A DNA stretch of 64,000 nucleotides. Origin: Coffea arabica (lineage: Eukaryota > Streptophyta > Magnoliopsida > Gentianales > Rubiaceae). How positions within the stretch are numbered: position 1 is the first letter of the stretch; the number at the start of each line of letters is the position of its first letter. Below are positions 14,121 through 25,766 of this stretch, in pieces. A model generated the notes under the pieces. It was not told the origin of the DNA. It did no database searches and saw only the letters and a list, made by a program, of their open reading frames with translations. The stretch covers positions 10,851,557 through 10,915,556 of the forward strand of contig NC_092320.1 of NCBI RefSeq assembly GCF_036785885.1, given 5' to 3'. The position numbers and the translations under genes were made by a program.

Positions 14121-15636
14121 AGATTTTAAGTTCAATTCTCCTCTCTGTTTCTTGTTCCTTAAATTCCAACTCTTTCCTATTAAAAAAATAATAACAAACT
14201 AAACTAAAATCAGCCAGGGTGTCCAGCGTTGAAAATTTCTCGGTAGGACCCCAAGACCCTACGAGGTTTGGATTTGTCACAAGTTTCTTATCTCGGGAAA
14301 CAGTAGAAAGGAATTTTTTTTTTTTCCCCTTAAAATTTTAACGTTCTTCCCAAGCTATGGTCAACCGGCGATCCATTCTTAATGAAAACTAAATTAATTT
14401 TGGAAAAATTTGTCTTTGACCTCTCACTTTAAATACAGGAGCAAATTACCCCTTTTTTTAGCAGTACTTATCAGAGTAGCAAACATGCATGAAATGCCAG
14501 CCAGTCTTCGGGAAAAATTAAAATGCTTGCAAACAATACCTTGCAAAAACAAATAAAGTGTGCACTATATTCATAGGTCCGTTACATAATTGCAATACGG
14601 CTGGCCGTCAACATTTGAATACTTTCCGGTCATTTGACTCACATCAGCAAGTAAAATGCAGTCATGTATTAGTCGCAAGCAGCTGGTTCCTCATCAACTT
14701 CATCCCCAAGAAAAATGTAGAATACGTTATCCTCACGAACTATACTTCATTCGGCTACTTTTAGAATTGCCGGCCGCTAAGGAGGCTCTCTTTAGGTGTA
14801 GTAGGTCAAGGAATCGAAACCCTTACTTGCATTCTATTTCAAGATTTTTCGAAAGTCTCGCCAGCGGGTGCAGAGTCATCCGTCTAATGATGATCTGATG
14901 GTAGTTTAGTCCTCTTCAAATTTTTCTTTTAGTCCATTTGAGCCTACCCTCTCTCTATCTCTCAATATAGAGTAGGAATAGATTTAAAATGAATAGAAAA
15001 CTATTCCGTTGAAAATAAAGAAAAAAAAAAGAAGCTATATCGCAGTGGTCCCATAAGATATAGTAGTAGTATAGAGGTAGACCATTAAATCTCGTATGTC
15101 CCAAAGAAAAGAGTACGAAATTTCTTCGCAAATCTTGGTCTTAATTTCAGATTTTCTCCTCAACCATTGGCTGCCAATCATCCCATCTGAAGTCGCCTGG
15201 CCCAGAAACATGAAACACCAGGCGCCTTCCGTGGAGCTAACTGATATACTACTAAATTTGAACAAAAATATCCAATGCTCAGTGTATAGCATGCATGCCC
15301 TCAATGATCTAAAAACAATTCCAAGTGGTATGCTGATAAAATTGTACCAGAAACATTACAAAATGTCCTCCAAGAAAGTGGAATTGTCAACAAAAATTAT
15401 GGGCCAGGGTCTGCTGTGGTCCTTGGTTTATAGTGGCAAGCCAACCGCATCCCTCATCTTCATTGGATTGTACCCTTAAACCCTACTACTGAAATAAGCA
15501 CATGTATCTATCATCCATATCCATAACATGTCTTGATGACTACGAAGTCTGCATCAAGATTAATTCCCCCGTACACATTCACCATGAAGAGTTCTACCTT
15601 ACTACTCGTGCATATAAAAAAAATATATATATACAC

Positions 15637-15970
15637 TGTTATGAAACAATTAAAAATATGGATGTCTCTTTGTATTCTCAAGAGAATTAATTCATGATTT
15701 ATGATTACATTATGTATAGAAGTTACAATTCATAAATCTATTCATGTAGTGGAGAAACCGTTTCATAAGTTTCTTCATATTATTGTAGTAGTGGATGTTT
15801 AATAGAATTTATGTACCTTTAATCTTGTAGTGCCTATATATAGAGGTACATTGAAACCCTTTGAGAATACTTTTGTATCTTGTTGAAATATAAGAATATC
15901 ATTCTCCCTTTCTCTATTCCTTTCTCTAATATTTCTATTCATATTATAGTATTTTATTAGTTTTATAACA
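15637..15970 (+). repeat. 5' LTR of the copia element
   Basis: 334 bases, TG...CA ends. It contains TATATATAGAGGTA and is inserted in a TA-rich stretch. Confidence 0.95.
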
Positions 15971-18128
15971 CGTTATCAGCACGAGTCTCTATTTTTGAGC
16001 AAAAGGTGAAAACGGAGCCTCTACCGTGAACAAAAGTGAAACACAAGATTTTGCTAAAATTTTGCCCGTATTTCTTCAAGAAAATCTTGAGGTAAACTTC
16101 TAACCCACAAACTTATTTCAATTTCTTATGGCTAATATTTGAATGATCGAAAAATACAAGTGTCTATTGCTGAGCAACCATTAAACACAAATATATACTG
16201 TTTGACATCTTTGAGGTAATATTTCTCCTTTTAATTCTATTTATTTATCTTTAGAATTATTCGTTATAGATACTTATATTCTGATGCAATGAATTTTGGA
16301 GATATTATTATAGAAAATCAATTATATTTGAAAATCTACATGTCCTTTGAAATATTTAAAAAAAAAAAGATCCGATCGCCTGAAGATGGTCATTCTTTAA
16401 CAAAAAGATTTGGCCACCAGAAGATGGTCATTATTTCGAAATTTGGTATGATAAATTTACTTATGGTTGTAAGTACACGATTCTGCTATGTTTAGAATTA
16501 TTTTTTAGTTGAAAATAATATTCTCTACATACTTCTCAAATATGCTCTTGTAGTAGCAATATTGAGAGAAAATTTGAGCCGTATTTTGTACTTATTGCAT
16601 ACTAGTTCTAGTCCATTTCCAGAAGTGAATGTGACTAAATTTCAATTTTTAGTTATGGTTGCTGCCATGACTATGATTTTGGTAAATATATATTTTATCA
16701 TGACAAAAGAAAAAGTTACCACTTGAAGTGGGATAATAATGATAAGGACAAGAAACTAAAGATCCTAAAAATAAATGTCCCGAAGTACATTTGACGAATC
16801 AAAATTATAATAGCATTTTCATATGGCAAATTTCTTTAAACGCCCTGAAGGTGTATGATGATTAATTTAATTTATGATACTAATTGACTTTTCTTCCTGA
16901 AGAAGAAATGGATGTTAAATATTTGGGATCAAAGGATTATGGTGATGATATTTGTCCTATAAGAATTATGGTGACAATGATATGTGTCTCATTAATAAGT
17001 GCTACTATATACACTATATTCTAATGAGAGAGACAAACACAATCAGTTGTAGTGTTTAAATGATTGAAAGCTCCAGAAGAGCCACTACTATATTTCTCCC
17101 TGTAAAAGAAAAATTTATCATAAATAAAGCACTACTTTTTACCATGTCTTGAAAAATTATTGAATTAGAATATTCGTCGAAAAGGATATCAAATTGAGAC
17201 ACTAAATGAGACAATAATAGAGATCGTGTTTAGAAATCAAATGAGATAAAGGTTAATTATATCATAATAACCATTCGAGAGAGAAATGGTTATCGATATA
17301 GTTGTCTTCATTCTCATTTGATTTATAATCATCACCTGTAGTAAACCAGAAGTTTACTGATTCCAATGGATATATGATTTGACAAAAGTGAGAATATTTG
17401 AAAGCCGACAAGTATTTATACATACCCCCTTTATATTATATATGGCTCCAAAAGAAATTTAAAATTTATGTTGGGTATGAATGATTTATTTATTTTGATG
17501 AGTTACGATTTCCGACATTAGGGGGAGGAAAAAATCAACCGAAAGGAAATTACCTGAAAAATTGAATTTCCTCGATTCTCATACAAAATAATATGAACTA
17601 CAAGTTCAAGAAATTCTTCTTGTAGAAAGTTATATTTATCGACTCCAGAAGAGTCATTAAATCAACTATTCCTGCAGGAAATACTCTGGTTAAAATTGAT
17701 GTCCCTGAAGGACATACACAAGTGCTACAAATAAATGTAACGCCGGCCTACCTAAACAAGGTATAAATTGATTTCAAATATCTCCGGAGATTAAATAAAT
17801 GTCATGACAAAATTCAAACTCTTGAAGAGGTTGCTCCTGAAGAGCCAATTTCTGAAGAGAATGAAATCATAAAAAAAAAAAATTTAATTGGAGCATAATA
17901 AAATGCAGCACTTGATATTATAGAAGTTGATGAGAATCATGAATCTAGATCGGTTGATGAATATCGGTATAGAAATGATTGGAAAAATGGAAATATGTGA
18001 TTCAATTTGAATTGGACTCACTGGCTACAAGAAAAGTTTTTGGACATGTAGTCCAAACACCTGAAGGTGTAAAGCCAGTAAAACATAAATGGGTATTTGT
18101 GAGAAAAAGAAATTAGAAAAAAGAAATT

Positions 18129-18821
18129 ATGAGATATAAAACAAGACTTGTAACCCAAGAATTTTCACAAAGGCCTGAATTTGATTATGATGAAACGTAT
18201 TCACCTGTAGTGGATACTATCACATTTAGATATCTTGTGAGTTTTGCAGTACAGGAAAAATTAGATATGCGTCTAATGGACGTCGTTACTGCATATTTAT
18301 ATGGGAATCTTGAAAATGATATTTATATGAGAATTTCCGAAGGATTCAACATGCTTGAAGCATGCAAATCAAAACCTAAAAATATTTATTCTATTAAATT
18401 ACAAAGGTCTCTGTATGGGCTCAAACAATCTGGACGTATGTGGTATAACCGTCTCAATGAATGTCTGACAAAAGAAGGTTATACCAATGATCCAATATGT
18501 CCATGTGTTTTTATTAAGAAAAATGGATCAAATTTTGTGATAATTGCTGTATATGTTGATGATCTAAATTTGGTTGGAACTCCTGAAGAGATTCAAAATA
18601 ATGTTGAATATTTGAGAAAAGAATTTGAGATCAAAGATTTTGGAAAGACAAAATTCTGCCTTGGTTTACAAATTGAGCATTTGAAATGTAGAATTTTTGT
18701 CCACCAAACTGCATATACCCGGAAGGTATTAAAGCGGTTTTATATGGATAAGACACATATATTAAGTATTCCAATGATCGTCAGATCATTAGATCCTAAT
18801 AAAGATCCTTTTAGATCGTGA
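18129..18821 (+). pseudogene. Copia reverse-transcriptase fragment
   Basis: An open stretch of 230 residues with copia RT blocks, including DVVTAYLYG, SLYGLKQSGRMWY and the active-site YVDDL. It is a remnant of the pol polyprotein within the 15637-19389 fossil. Confidence 0.93.
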
Positions 18822-19055
18822 GAGGAAGATGAAGAGATACTTGGTCCTGAAGTACCATATCTCAGTGCAATTGGCAAAGAATATTGGAATGCGACGATTA
18901 AAAGATCTCAAATGATGTTTGCATCAGGGGGAGAAATTAATACACAAGAATAGTGTACTCTTTTTCCTTCACTAGGGTTTTTGGTCCCACTGGATTTTTC
19001 CCTAGTAAGGTTTTAACGAGGCATATTTTTCGTGTAATGGACATCCAAGGGGGAG

Positions 19056-19389
19056 TGTTATGAAACAATTAAAAATATGGATGTCCCTTTGTATTCTCAA
19101 GAGAATTAATTCATGATTTATGATTACATTATGTATAGAAGTTACAATTCATAAATCTATTCATGTAGTGGAAAAACCGTTTCATAGGTTTTTTCATATT
19201 ATTGTAGTAGTGGATGTTTAATAGGATTTATGTACCTTTAATCTTGTAGTGCCTATATATAGAGGTACATTGAAACCCTTTGAAAATACTTTTGTATCTT
19301 GTTGAAATATAAGAATATCATTCTTCCTTTCTCTATTCCTTTATCTAATATCTCTATTCATATTATAGTATTTTATTAGTTTTATAACA
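19056..19389 (+). repeat. 3' LTR of the copia element
   Basis: 334 bases, about 97% identical to the 5' LTR, preceded by the polypurine tract and followed by TACAC. Confidence 0.95.
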
Positions 19390-20580
19390 TACACTTGATT
19401 ATTAATCCTTTATTAGTAGTCCATGGTTCTGACGTCTTTTTCCCGCTTGACATTAGTGTGTTTGGATTGTAAATTATTTGAGATAATTTTGTGAAAAAGT
19501 ATTGTAATTACAGTATTGTAATTGATTTTCATCGCACCAATCAGCTATTAATTTGACCTGTACCCAGCTTCTCTCTATGACGTACGTCCATTATCATTAA
19601 TGGTTCGGTAAAAGGAACAAAACTGGAAAGGGTAGCAACAAGAAACGTCGATGACAGGTGGCAGGGATCGATCGATGGGATGGGGGAAAAAAAGGACTTA
19701 AACACCAACACCAAATAGTTCATGCTAAACATATAAAATTGTTGAAACATTGATTTGGACGCCACATGCTTCAAAGAGCAGATGCATAGTTTTTGCCTCC
19801 ATATATAACCGGCCAATGCTTTAGTGCTAACATGCTTCTAATATCCAGTTATGGAATTTTGCTGTTGTTTAAATTATGCATAATCCACCACATAAAAATT
19901 GACAGCCATTTACAGCTAGAACATACAAGTTCCAAGCATAAAATAAAGGATTGACCCGTAAAAGATGTGGCAATAATAATAATAGTCATGTTTCTATGAG
20001 GACTTCACCCGCTTGTAATTAATGCTTCTGAGCTGTTCCTGTCAGTATTAAGGTAACCACCGTTTCAGTCAGTTTTCGACTGGATGAATGCCTTGTTTCT
20101 TTCAAGTCGAGATATTTGATAAAAGTACGCATGTGAGTTCACACTATGTACGTATTAATTACTGGTATACGGTATTATTATTGAACAATGAGAGGAGAGT
20201 GTATATATTTTTTGATGACAGATTAAGAGCATGCGTACTTGGATCAAACTTCATATTAATGTCGCCTTTCATTTTTTTTTTTTAAAAACGTCTAGATGCA
20301 AGGAAAAGTCCATGTATGTATTCACATCGAAGTTAGGTGTAATTATATATAGCATCGAGTGCACCTCTGAAAAAATCCACTGTAAATTTATAGTTCCTTT
20401 TCCTTCTTTTTTTGTATATGATAAATACCATAAATTGAGTAAGCAGCCCTCCAAAACACTGCAACACTTTCAGATTATTCTTCCTCAAGGATTGATTAAT
20501 CATACAACTGCTAGGATGAGATTATCATCCTCTACCCACAAGAAAGGAAAAAAATTATAAAGATTAGTTAATGTCTATTT

Positions 20581-21246
20581 AGGGGTGGCAATGTTCAATT
20601 GCGACTTCGAAATTAATGGGTTTAGATTGAGATTTCGCGTGTTTGAATCATAATTGGGTCGAACCCGATGAATTCGAAAAAAAAAAAACAAGTCGAATTC
20701 AGGTCACAAACGAGTTAATCCGATGACCTGTTTATAAAGTTAAAAATAATTTAATAAATATAAAAACATTTTATCTAACTAAAGTAAGTTATTCTTTTTT
20801 CCCTAAAGGCATTAACCACTTGATCCTAAATGAATTCGTTTAACTTGTGTGAAAGTTGGAATTATTAAGTTTGGATAAATGATATATTACATTATTTTAT
20901 ATTTTTATAGTATTTTATTTTATTTTAGATCTGATTTGGAATAAAACACTTTTATGGTGTTTTAAATTATTTCAGATTTGGTTTGGAATTGTTTTATCAA
21001 AATTTTTATTACTTGATTATATAATTAGTATTGTGCGAAATTAGTTTTATTAGAAACTATAATGATAAATTAATAAGTAGAAATTATATTTCAAGTCATT
21101 CGGGTTTACCCGTCAACCCGAAATTTTGGAGTTCGAATCAGATATTCTGACTCCGTTTTCGGATTGACGTCGAATCAACGAATTTCTTATTGTATTTTAA
21201 TTTCAACCCGATTCATCAATCCGTTTCTGACCCGATTGCCACCCGT
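20581..21246. mobile_element. hAT-like non-autonomous element
   Basis: The ends AGGGGTGGCAAT and ATTGCCACCCGT form an inverted pair, and GTCTAT just outside each end looks like an imperfect target duplication. The interior has words such as GGGTCGAACCCGA and CAACCCGATTC, typical of this plant MITE group. There is no transposase. Confidence 0.7.
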
Positions 21247-22259
21247 ACAGTCTATCGAATGAATCACCGTTACTGGCTAGTTGCAGTTTTTAATGATTTG
21301 CTAAGGTATTATTATTAAGGGTTGGCAGGCTATTTTGGTGTTTATGGAACATGGAATGGTCACACAAGAATTAAGGAACCCAATAATGTCTCTCACCTGC
21401 CTGCCTCAAGGCCACCCGAAGATCTTCGTTTTGGCCGAGAATGGAATTTTCTCTTTGAAGTTTAATCTATTATTCAGCGTCTTAAGTCTTCCCGAATGAC
21501 TGGTTCTGCACGAAAGAATCGAGGACGCGTGGACAGTTAGGTTCGGGAAATCTACAGCTTCGGATCCAAGCCTAACTCAGACTCGATACATCAGTGGGCC
21601 CCACAATTTGGCCATTGTGAGACACGCCTCCCTATGCCAACGTTAGGCCCCTGACGTAACCTACTGCTCCTACGATGTACTCCAATACCCTGCCACGTAC
21701 CTCCAGACTCTTTCTGATATTTTATGCCAGTCCCTGAATTTCTGGGAATATTACAAGGTTGTCCTCTTTCTCTGACAATGATTGAGAATAACGATCAACT
21801 ACTTTGATCTCCAAACCCCACCCCCACCAAAAACAATAAATCCCAGGTAAGTACTTTAAATTTCTTTTGGAAATAATAATACTACATCATTTTTTTGTGA
21901 TAATATATATATAAAGATATATATATATAAAGATATAATAAAAAATGATTGGAAAGATATATAGGATAGTTAAAATCATTTTGTGATGCAATCAATCATT
22001 TTGTTTCAAATTAGTGCAAATGCAGCAAAAAGAATTCTTGCTTTCATACTGCCAAAGAAGGGTTTAGAGATTTTATGTTTTGTTTAGCTAAAATACAAAA
22101 TCATGCAAAGGTAATTGGTGTATAAACATTGCATTTAATATTTTTTTTTTTGCATATTATATACGTTGCATTTAATTTATGGTTGCTCTGAAAGACAACC
22201 TATATAGGGCTTGATTAATAATTCACTTGCATAATCAGAATTTAAATATGACTAGACAC

Positions 22260-22411
22260 TAAGGTTTTGTTTGGATTGCATTTTTCTGACCTCTTTTATA
22301 GAAAAATTACTGTAACAATTTGATATATATGAGATAAAAAGGTGATTGAAAAATATGTCCATGAAAAACGTAGCAATTTTTCTTTGAAAAGAGACAATCC
22401 AAACACACCCT
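22260..22411. mobile_element. Foldback MITE copy, TTTGGATTG family
   Basis: The best-preserved copy in the window: ends GGTTTTGTTTGGATTGC and ACAATCCAAACACACC, with interior GATATATATGAGATAAAAAGGTGATTG split by AT tracts. Candidate flanks are TAA and TAG, so the target duplication is uncertain. Confidence 0.7.
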
Positions 22412-23883
22412 AGTACCTCATCTCAGGCATTACAGCGGTAAACCTTTCATAAGCCTTTGTTTAGATATTAATACTAATTGTTTTTCATCTCTTTACCGGA
22501 AAATCTTTTGTGTCAAAAAAGAATTAAAGTCGAAAGTCGTGTGAAATCTAGGCATAAAAATAATAATTTTTCATTTCCTCAGTGGAAACTCCTATTTTTG
22601 TGTTCAAAAAGAATTAAAGTCGAAAGTGTGAACACTTGCAACGTTGACGAAGACCGACCGGACCTACTTGACCTTGAGTTAACATTTTATTTTGTCACAT
22701 CTCTCAAGTGGGCCAGTGGACCACTGACTTGCAACCCATGGGGCAACTTCGCAGTCCTTACCTAACACCAAGGCCCAAATCCAAACAATTACAGTGAAGT
22801 CAATGGAATTACCATCCTCTTCCTCGCCCTGTTCAATGTGAAAAAAAAAAAAAATGAAAATGTAGCTTTGCTTTTTAATCTCGGAAGAGCACTTGATAAT
22901 GTCATGTTAATTCACAATTGCTTGACTGTTGAATGTGAGAATAAAATAACTTGATGTGGTTAAATACTTACTTTTCTTACCATAAATAAACAAGCAAAGA
23001 TGGTCTTGCTACTATGCATGATAACGATGCGATTTATGCATGACAAATTTGAAGTAAAGAGATTTGCTGTTTATCACAAGTCACAACTACACATATGGTT
23101 TAAGGCCATCTATTTCGACTTCTCTGGGGACTTCCCCTCTGCTGCTAATGCCTATTTAACACAAACATTGGAGTTCGTGTAAGAGAGTTTTGAGGGAGAT
23201 ATAACAATAGTTTAAGTGCCGGTTGGCATTGATCTTCTTGGATGAAAAGGGGCATCTCTTTCCCTGCAGCCAATGAAACTGGATCAGCGTTCTTGATTCC
23301 TGCATAGTGTCTCTCCGACAAGAATGAAAACCCTTACTAGCCGAAGCAAGGGACTTTCTTACTGGAGCATGCATAAGGGACAAGGACTGATAAGACTGCT
23401 CTTAGCCTGCTATTCAGGAATCTTTCCTCAGAATGGATGATGAGTGAATGGAAGTGAGATTGGATTCACGTATATAAGCTACAACTACAGATTTGATCCC
23501 TTTCTCCTGGGGAATCTCGACTAGATGAGGAGGGAGATATAAAGGCAACGTTGCCGCTGCCCAAAAAAAAAAAAAAAGAAGAAGAAATTGCATTGAGTAA
23601 TGAATAAGGCAGCATGCTTTAATGACTTTTCAAGTTAATGCTACTCCTTCCGGGAAATAAAGGTGGAACGAATCGGGAGCGATTGCGGGTTTTTTTTGAA
23701 AGAAAGAGGAAGCTCGTCAACATTCAATCAACAACGTGGTGAATTTGACACTCTACATTCCACACACACGCAAGTGACGGTAGATTTTTATTTGTTGTTT
23801 CAAAACTCATAACTCGCTTTATTTGACTGTTGATGAAAGGTTTCTTCCACTTGGTATGACCTTATCTTTATCTGATTGTTGTT

Positions 23884-24143
23884 CCGTTTGGCTGTCATGA
23901 TTGAATACGTGATATATGTTTAAAATTTACATTTCAAATTCAAATTAAAATTAGTTGTCGTACATTCAATTCAACGGTGATAGTATATATACACTGATAG
24001 CGTATAGAAAATTAATTTTTAAAATAATATAATATTATTTTTTATAATATGAAACAAAGAGGTGATTGGAAATTATGTTTATCATTCAAGCAAAATAATA
24101 ATGTTTAAAATTTCTTTTCCAATAGTGGTATCCAAACTAAAAG
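23884..24143. mobile_element. Possible larger relic of the same foldback family
   Basis: It starts GTTCCGTTTGGC and ends GTGGTATCCAAACTAAAAGG. Inside are AAACAAAGAGGTGATTGGAA-like family words and long AT tracts. It is longer than the others (about 260 bases), so it may be a composite. Confidence 0.4.
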
Positions 24144-24944
24144 GCTTGTAGCATAATTTTTTTTTTTTTTTTTTTTTAGGGAGCTTATAGTGTAGTGTCG
24201 GTATGGCTGGGCCAAAACCTTCTCCTAAGAATCTTTCATAATTTTAGAAGCCCTGAAGAATGCTAGTATCTGGTTAAGATGTTGGGTCATTTTTCCAGCT
24301 AGAGGTAGTAATAGTAATGACGGGTGAGTGGGCCGATTGCAATTGAGCGGTTTTGCAAAGTTGTCGCTCTTTGCAATCAAGTCCCAAATGTATTTGTGTT
24401 TCCTCATTTGCCTGTACAAATTAAAGAACTTTACCTGTTATATAACTACTAGTATTAACTATTGAAAAAATATTTCCTATAAATACCAAAAAACACATAT
24501 TTTGATAGTTGAAAGTTTTAACCGTATCAGGGCCTTGTACTGTTATTATCCTATTAGATTTAAACCCATGGGAATTAAGAAATATAGACCATGGCCATAT
24601 TAATTTATTATGCTTACCAAAATATTCTCATCGGCCAGCGCATTTTATTTCTGAAAAAAACAAAATCACGTCCATCCATCTCGAGAATTTTACAAATTAA
24701 ACTGAGGTGAATATTCATATTTGGAAAAAAAAAAAAAGTTTCTAAAATAATCCGCTAGCCAGCTAAGCTAGTACCAGACTGCTAGTAGTACCAAACAAAA
24801 CTCGAACCTAGGGTCGACGGACTCAAAAACATTTCCACAGTATCAACGACGAATAAAAAGCTGGAATCAGCAATCACAGTCAAAGATATAAAGTCAAAAC
24901 GGGGCGAATCAAGTGCGACTGAGCAATCTCGAACATCAGAAAAA

Positions 24945-25766
24945 ATGCTGTGTGGAGGTGTAAGAGCAGCAGTTTACGGTCGCACAAGCATCTTATCATT
25001 TCCTCCTCCCCGCTCTTCTTCTTCTCCGCTCAAATCCTTCTACTTTCCCGCCACTACCCGCCTCTACGCCGCTCAATCACAACCGTCCATCAAAATGTCC
25101 GCCAGCAATCCACCTGAGTTCATCGAGCATATCGTCCTCTTCAAAGTCAAACCAGACATTGACCCTTCCAAAGCAACCGCCATGCTCAACAACCTCAGCA
25201 GTCTCACCTCACTCGATTCCGTCCTCCACCTCACCGCCGGCCCGCTCCTCCGGTCCCGATCCTCCTCTCTCACCTTCACTCACATGCTCCACTCTCGCTA
25301 CGCCTCCAAATCCGACCTCGATGCTTACTCCGCACACCCCGACCACGTCGCCGTCGTCACCAATTACGTCAAGCCTATCATCGATGACAATATGGCTGTC
25401 GATTGGGTCGCCAGTGGCGCCGGCGCCGTTAAAATTCCTCCCGGTTCGGCTATGAGGGTCACATTTTTGAAATTGAAGGAGGGCTCAGGGGAGGATGAGA
25501 GAAATGAGGTTTTGGGGGCGATTGGAGGAATCAAAGAGAAGTTTCCGGGGATTGAGCAGTTGAGTTTCGGGGAGAACTTTTCTCCCGGGAGAGCGAAAGG
25601 GTTTTCGATCGCCTCTATTGCGGTTTTCAAGGGGGTCAATGAATTGGAGGGATTGGATGCGGAATCGGAGGCGGCCGATAAGCAGAAGGATTTGGCTAGG
25701 GATAAGGTAGATGGTGTGGTGGTGCTGGATTACGTGGTTCCTTCGTCGCAGACGGCTAGCCTCTGA
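24945..25766 (+). CDS. UP3: Stress-response A/B barrel (Dabb) domain protein, UP3-like
   Basis: A single exon gives 273 residues with two Dabb (dimeric alpha-beta barrel) domains, about residues 58-152 (EHIVLFKVK at the start, later YSAHPDHVAVV) and 166-266. This matches the plant protein known as UP3, reported from peroxisomes; its biochemical role is unknown. Before the first domain are 50 residues rich in Ser, Pro and Arg, resembling a transit peptide. A second in-frame Met at residue 51 (25095, context AAAATGTC) would make a protein without it. The C-terminus is TASL, close to weak PTS1-type tripeptides. Two starts and two possible signals suggest dual targeting, which is inference. The first half is strikingly C-rich at third positions compared with the AT-rich surroundings, as seen in some intronless plant genes. 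Confidence 0.9.
   Translation: MLCGGVRAAVYGRTSILSFPPPRSSSSPLKSFYFPATTRLYAAQSQPSIKMSASNPPEFIEHIVLFKVKPDIDPSKATAMLNNLSSLTSLDSVLHLTAGPLLRSRSSSLTFTHMLHSRYASKSDLDAYSAHPDHVAVVTNYVKPIIDDNMAVDWVASGAGAVKIPPGSAMRVTFLKLKEGSGEDERNEVLGAIGGIKEKFPGIEQLSFGENFSPGRAKGFSIASIAVFKGVNELEGLDAESEAADKQKDLARDKVDGVVVLDYVVPSSQTASL

Larger units (their letters stand above)
15637..19389 (+). mobile_element. Ty1/copia LTR retrotransposon fossil
   Basis: Two 334-base direct LTRs (15637-15970 and 19056-19389) begin TGTTATG and end ATAACA. They are flanked by a 5-base target duplication TACAC (15632-15636 and 19390-19394). A primer-binding-like stretch follows the 5' LTR (TTATCAGCACGAG) and a polypurine tract (AAGGGGGAG) precedes the 3' LTR. 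The interior is about 3.1 kb, short for a whole copia element, and keeps one long recognisable pol stretch (reverse transcriptase). The LTRs differ at about 9 of 334 sites. At a commonly used plant rate of 1.3e-8 per site per year this is roughly one million years. The element is clearly broken, with many breaks, and could move only with help from others. Confidence 0.95.
12901..24944. other. Large repeat-rich spacer with no recognised host gene
   Basis: About 12 kb between the ELF4-like leader and the UP3-like gene. It holds several foldback MITE copies, a 71-base tandem duplication, a copia LTR retroelement fossil (15637-19389), a hAT-like element (20581-21246), homopolymer tracts and a short direct repeat near 22513 and 22604. 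Short open stretches occur but show no family resemblance or coding bias. An isolated CAG|GTAAGT at about 21846 follows a C-rich stretch but has no partner exon that I can find. Confidence 0.6.

Noticed and set aside
13849-14280. 143-residue minus-strand frame
   Set aside because: It spans a MITE relic and a tandem duplication, and no recognisable protein results.
15096-15479. 127-residue plus-strand frame before the copia element
   Set aside because: No domain or splice partner, and codon use looks random.
21846-21860. Strong donor-like CAG|GTAAGT after a C-rich stretch, suggesting a 5' exon
   Set aside because: No ATG, coding sequence or matching acceptor could be found downstream before the MITE copies.
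23530-23580. Possible SINE or retroposed transcript ending in an A run
   Set aside because: No Pol III boxes or flanking duplication are visible.
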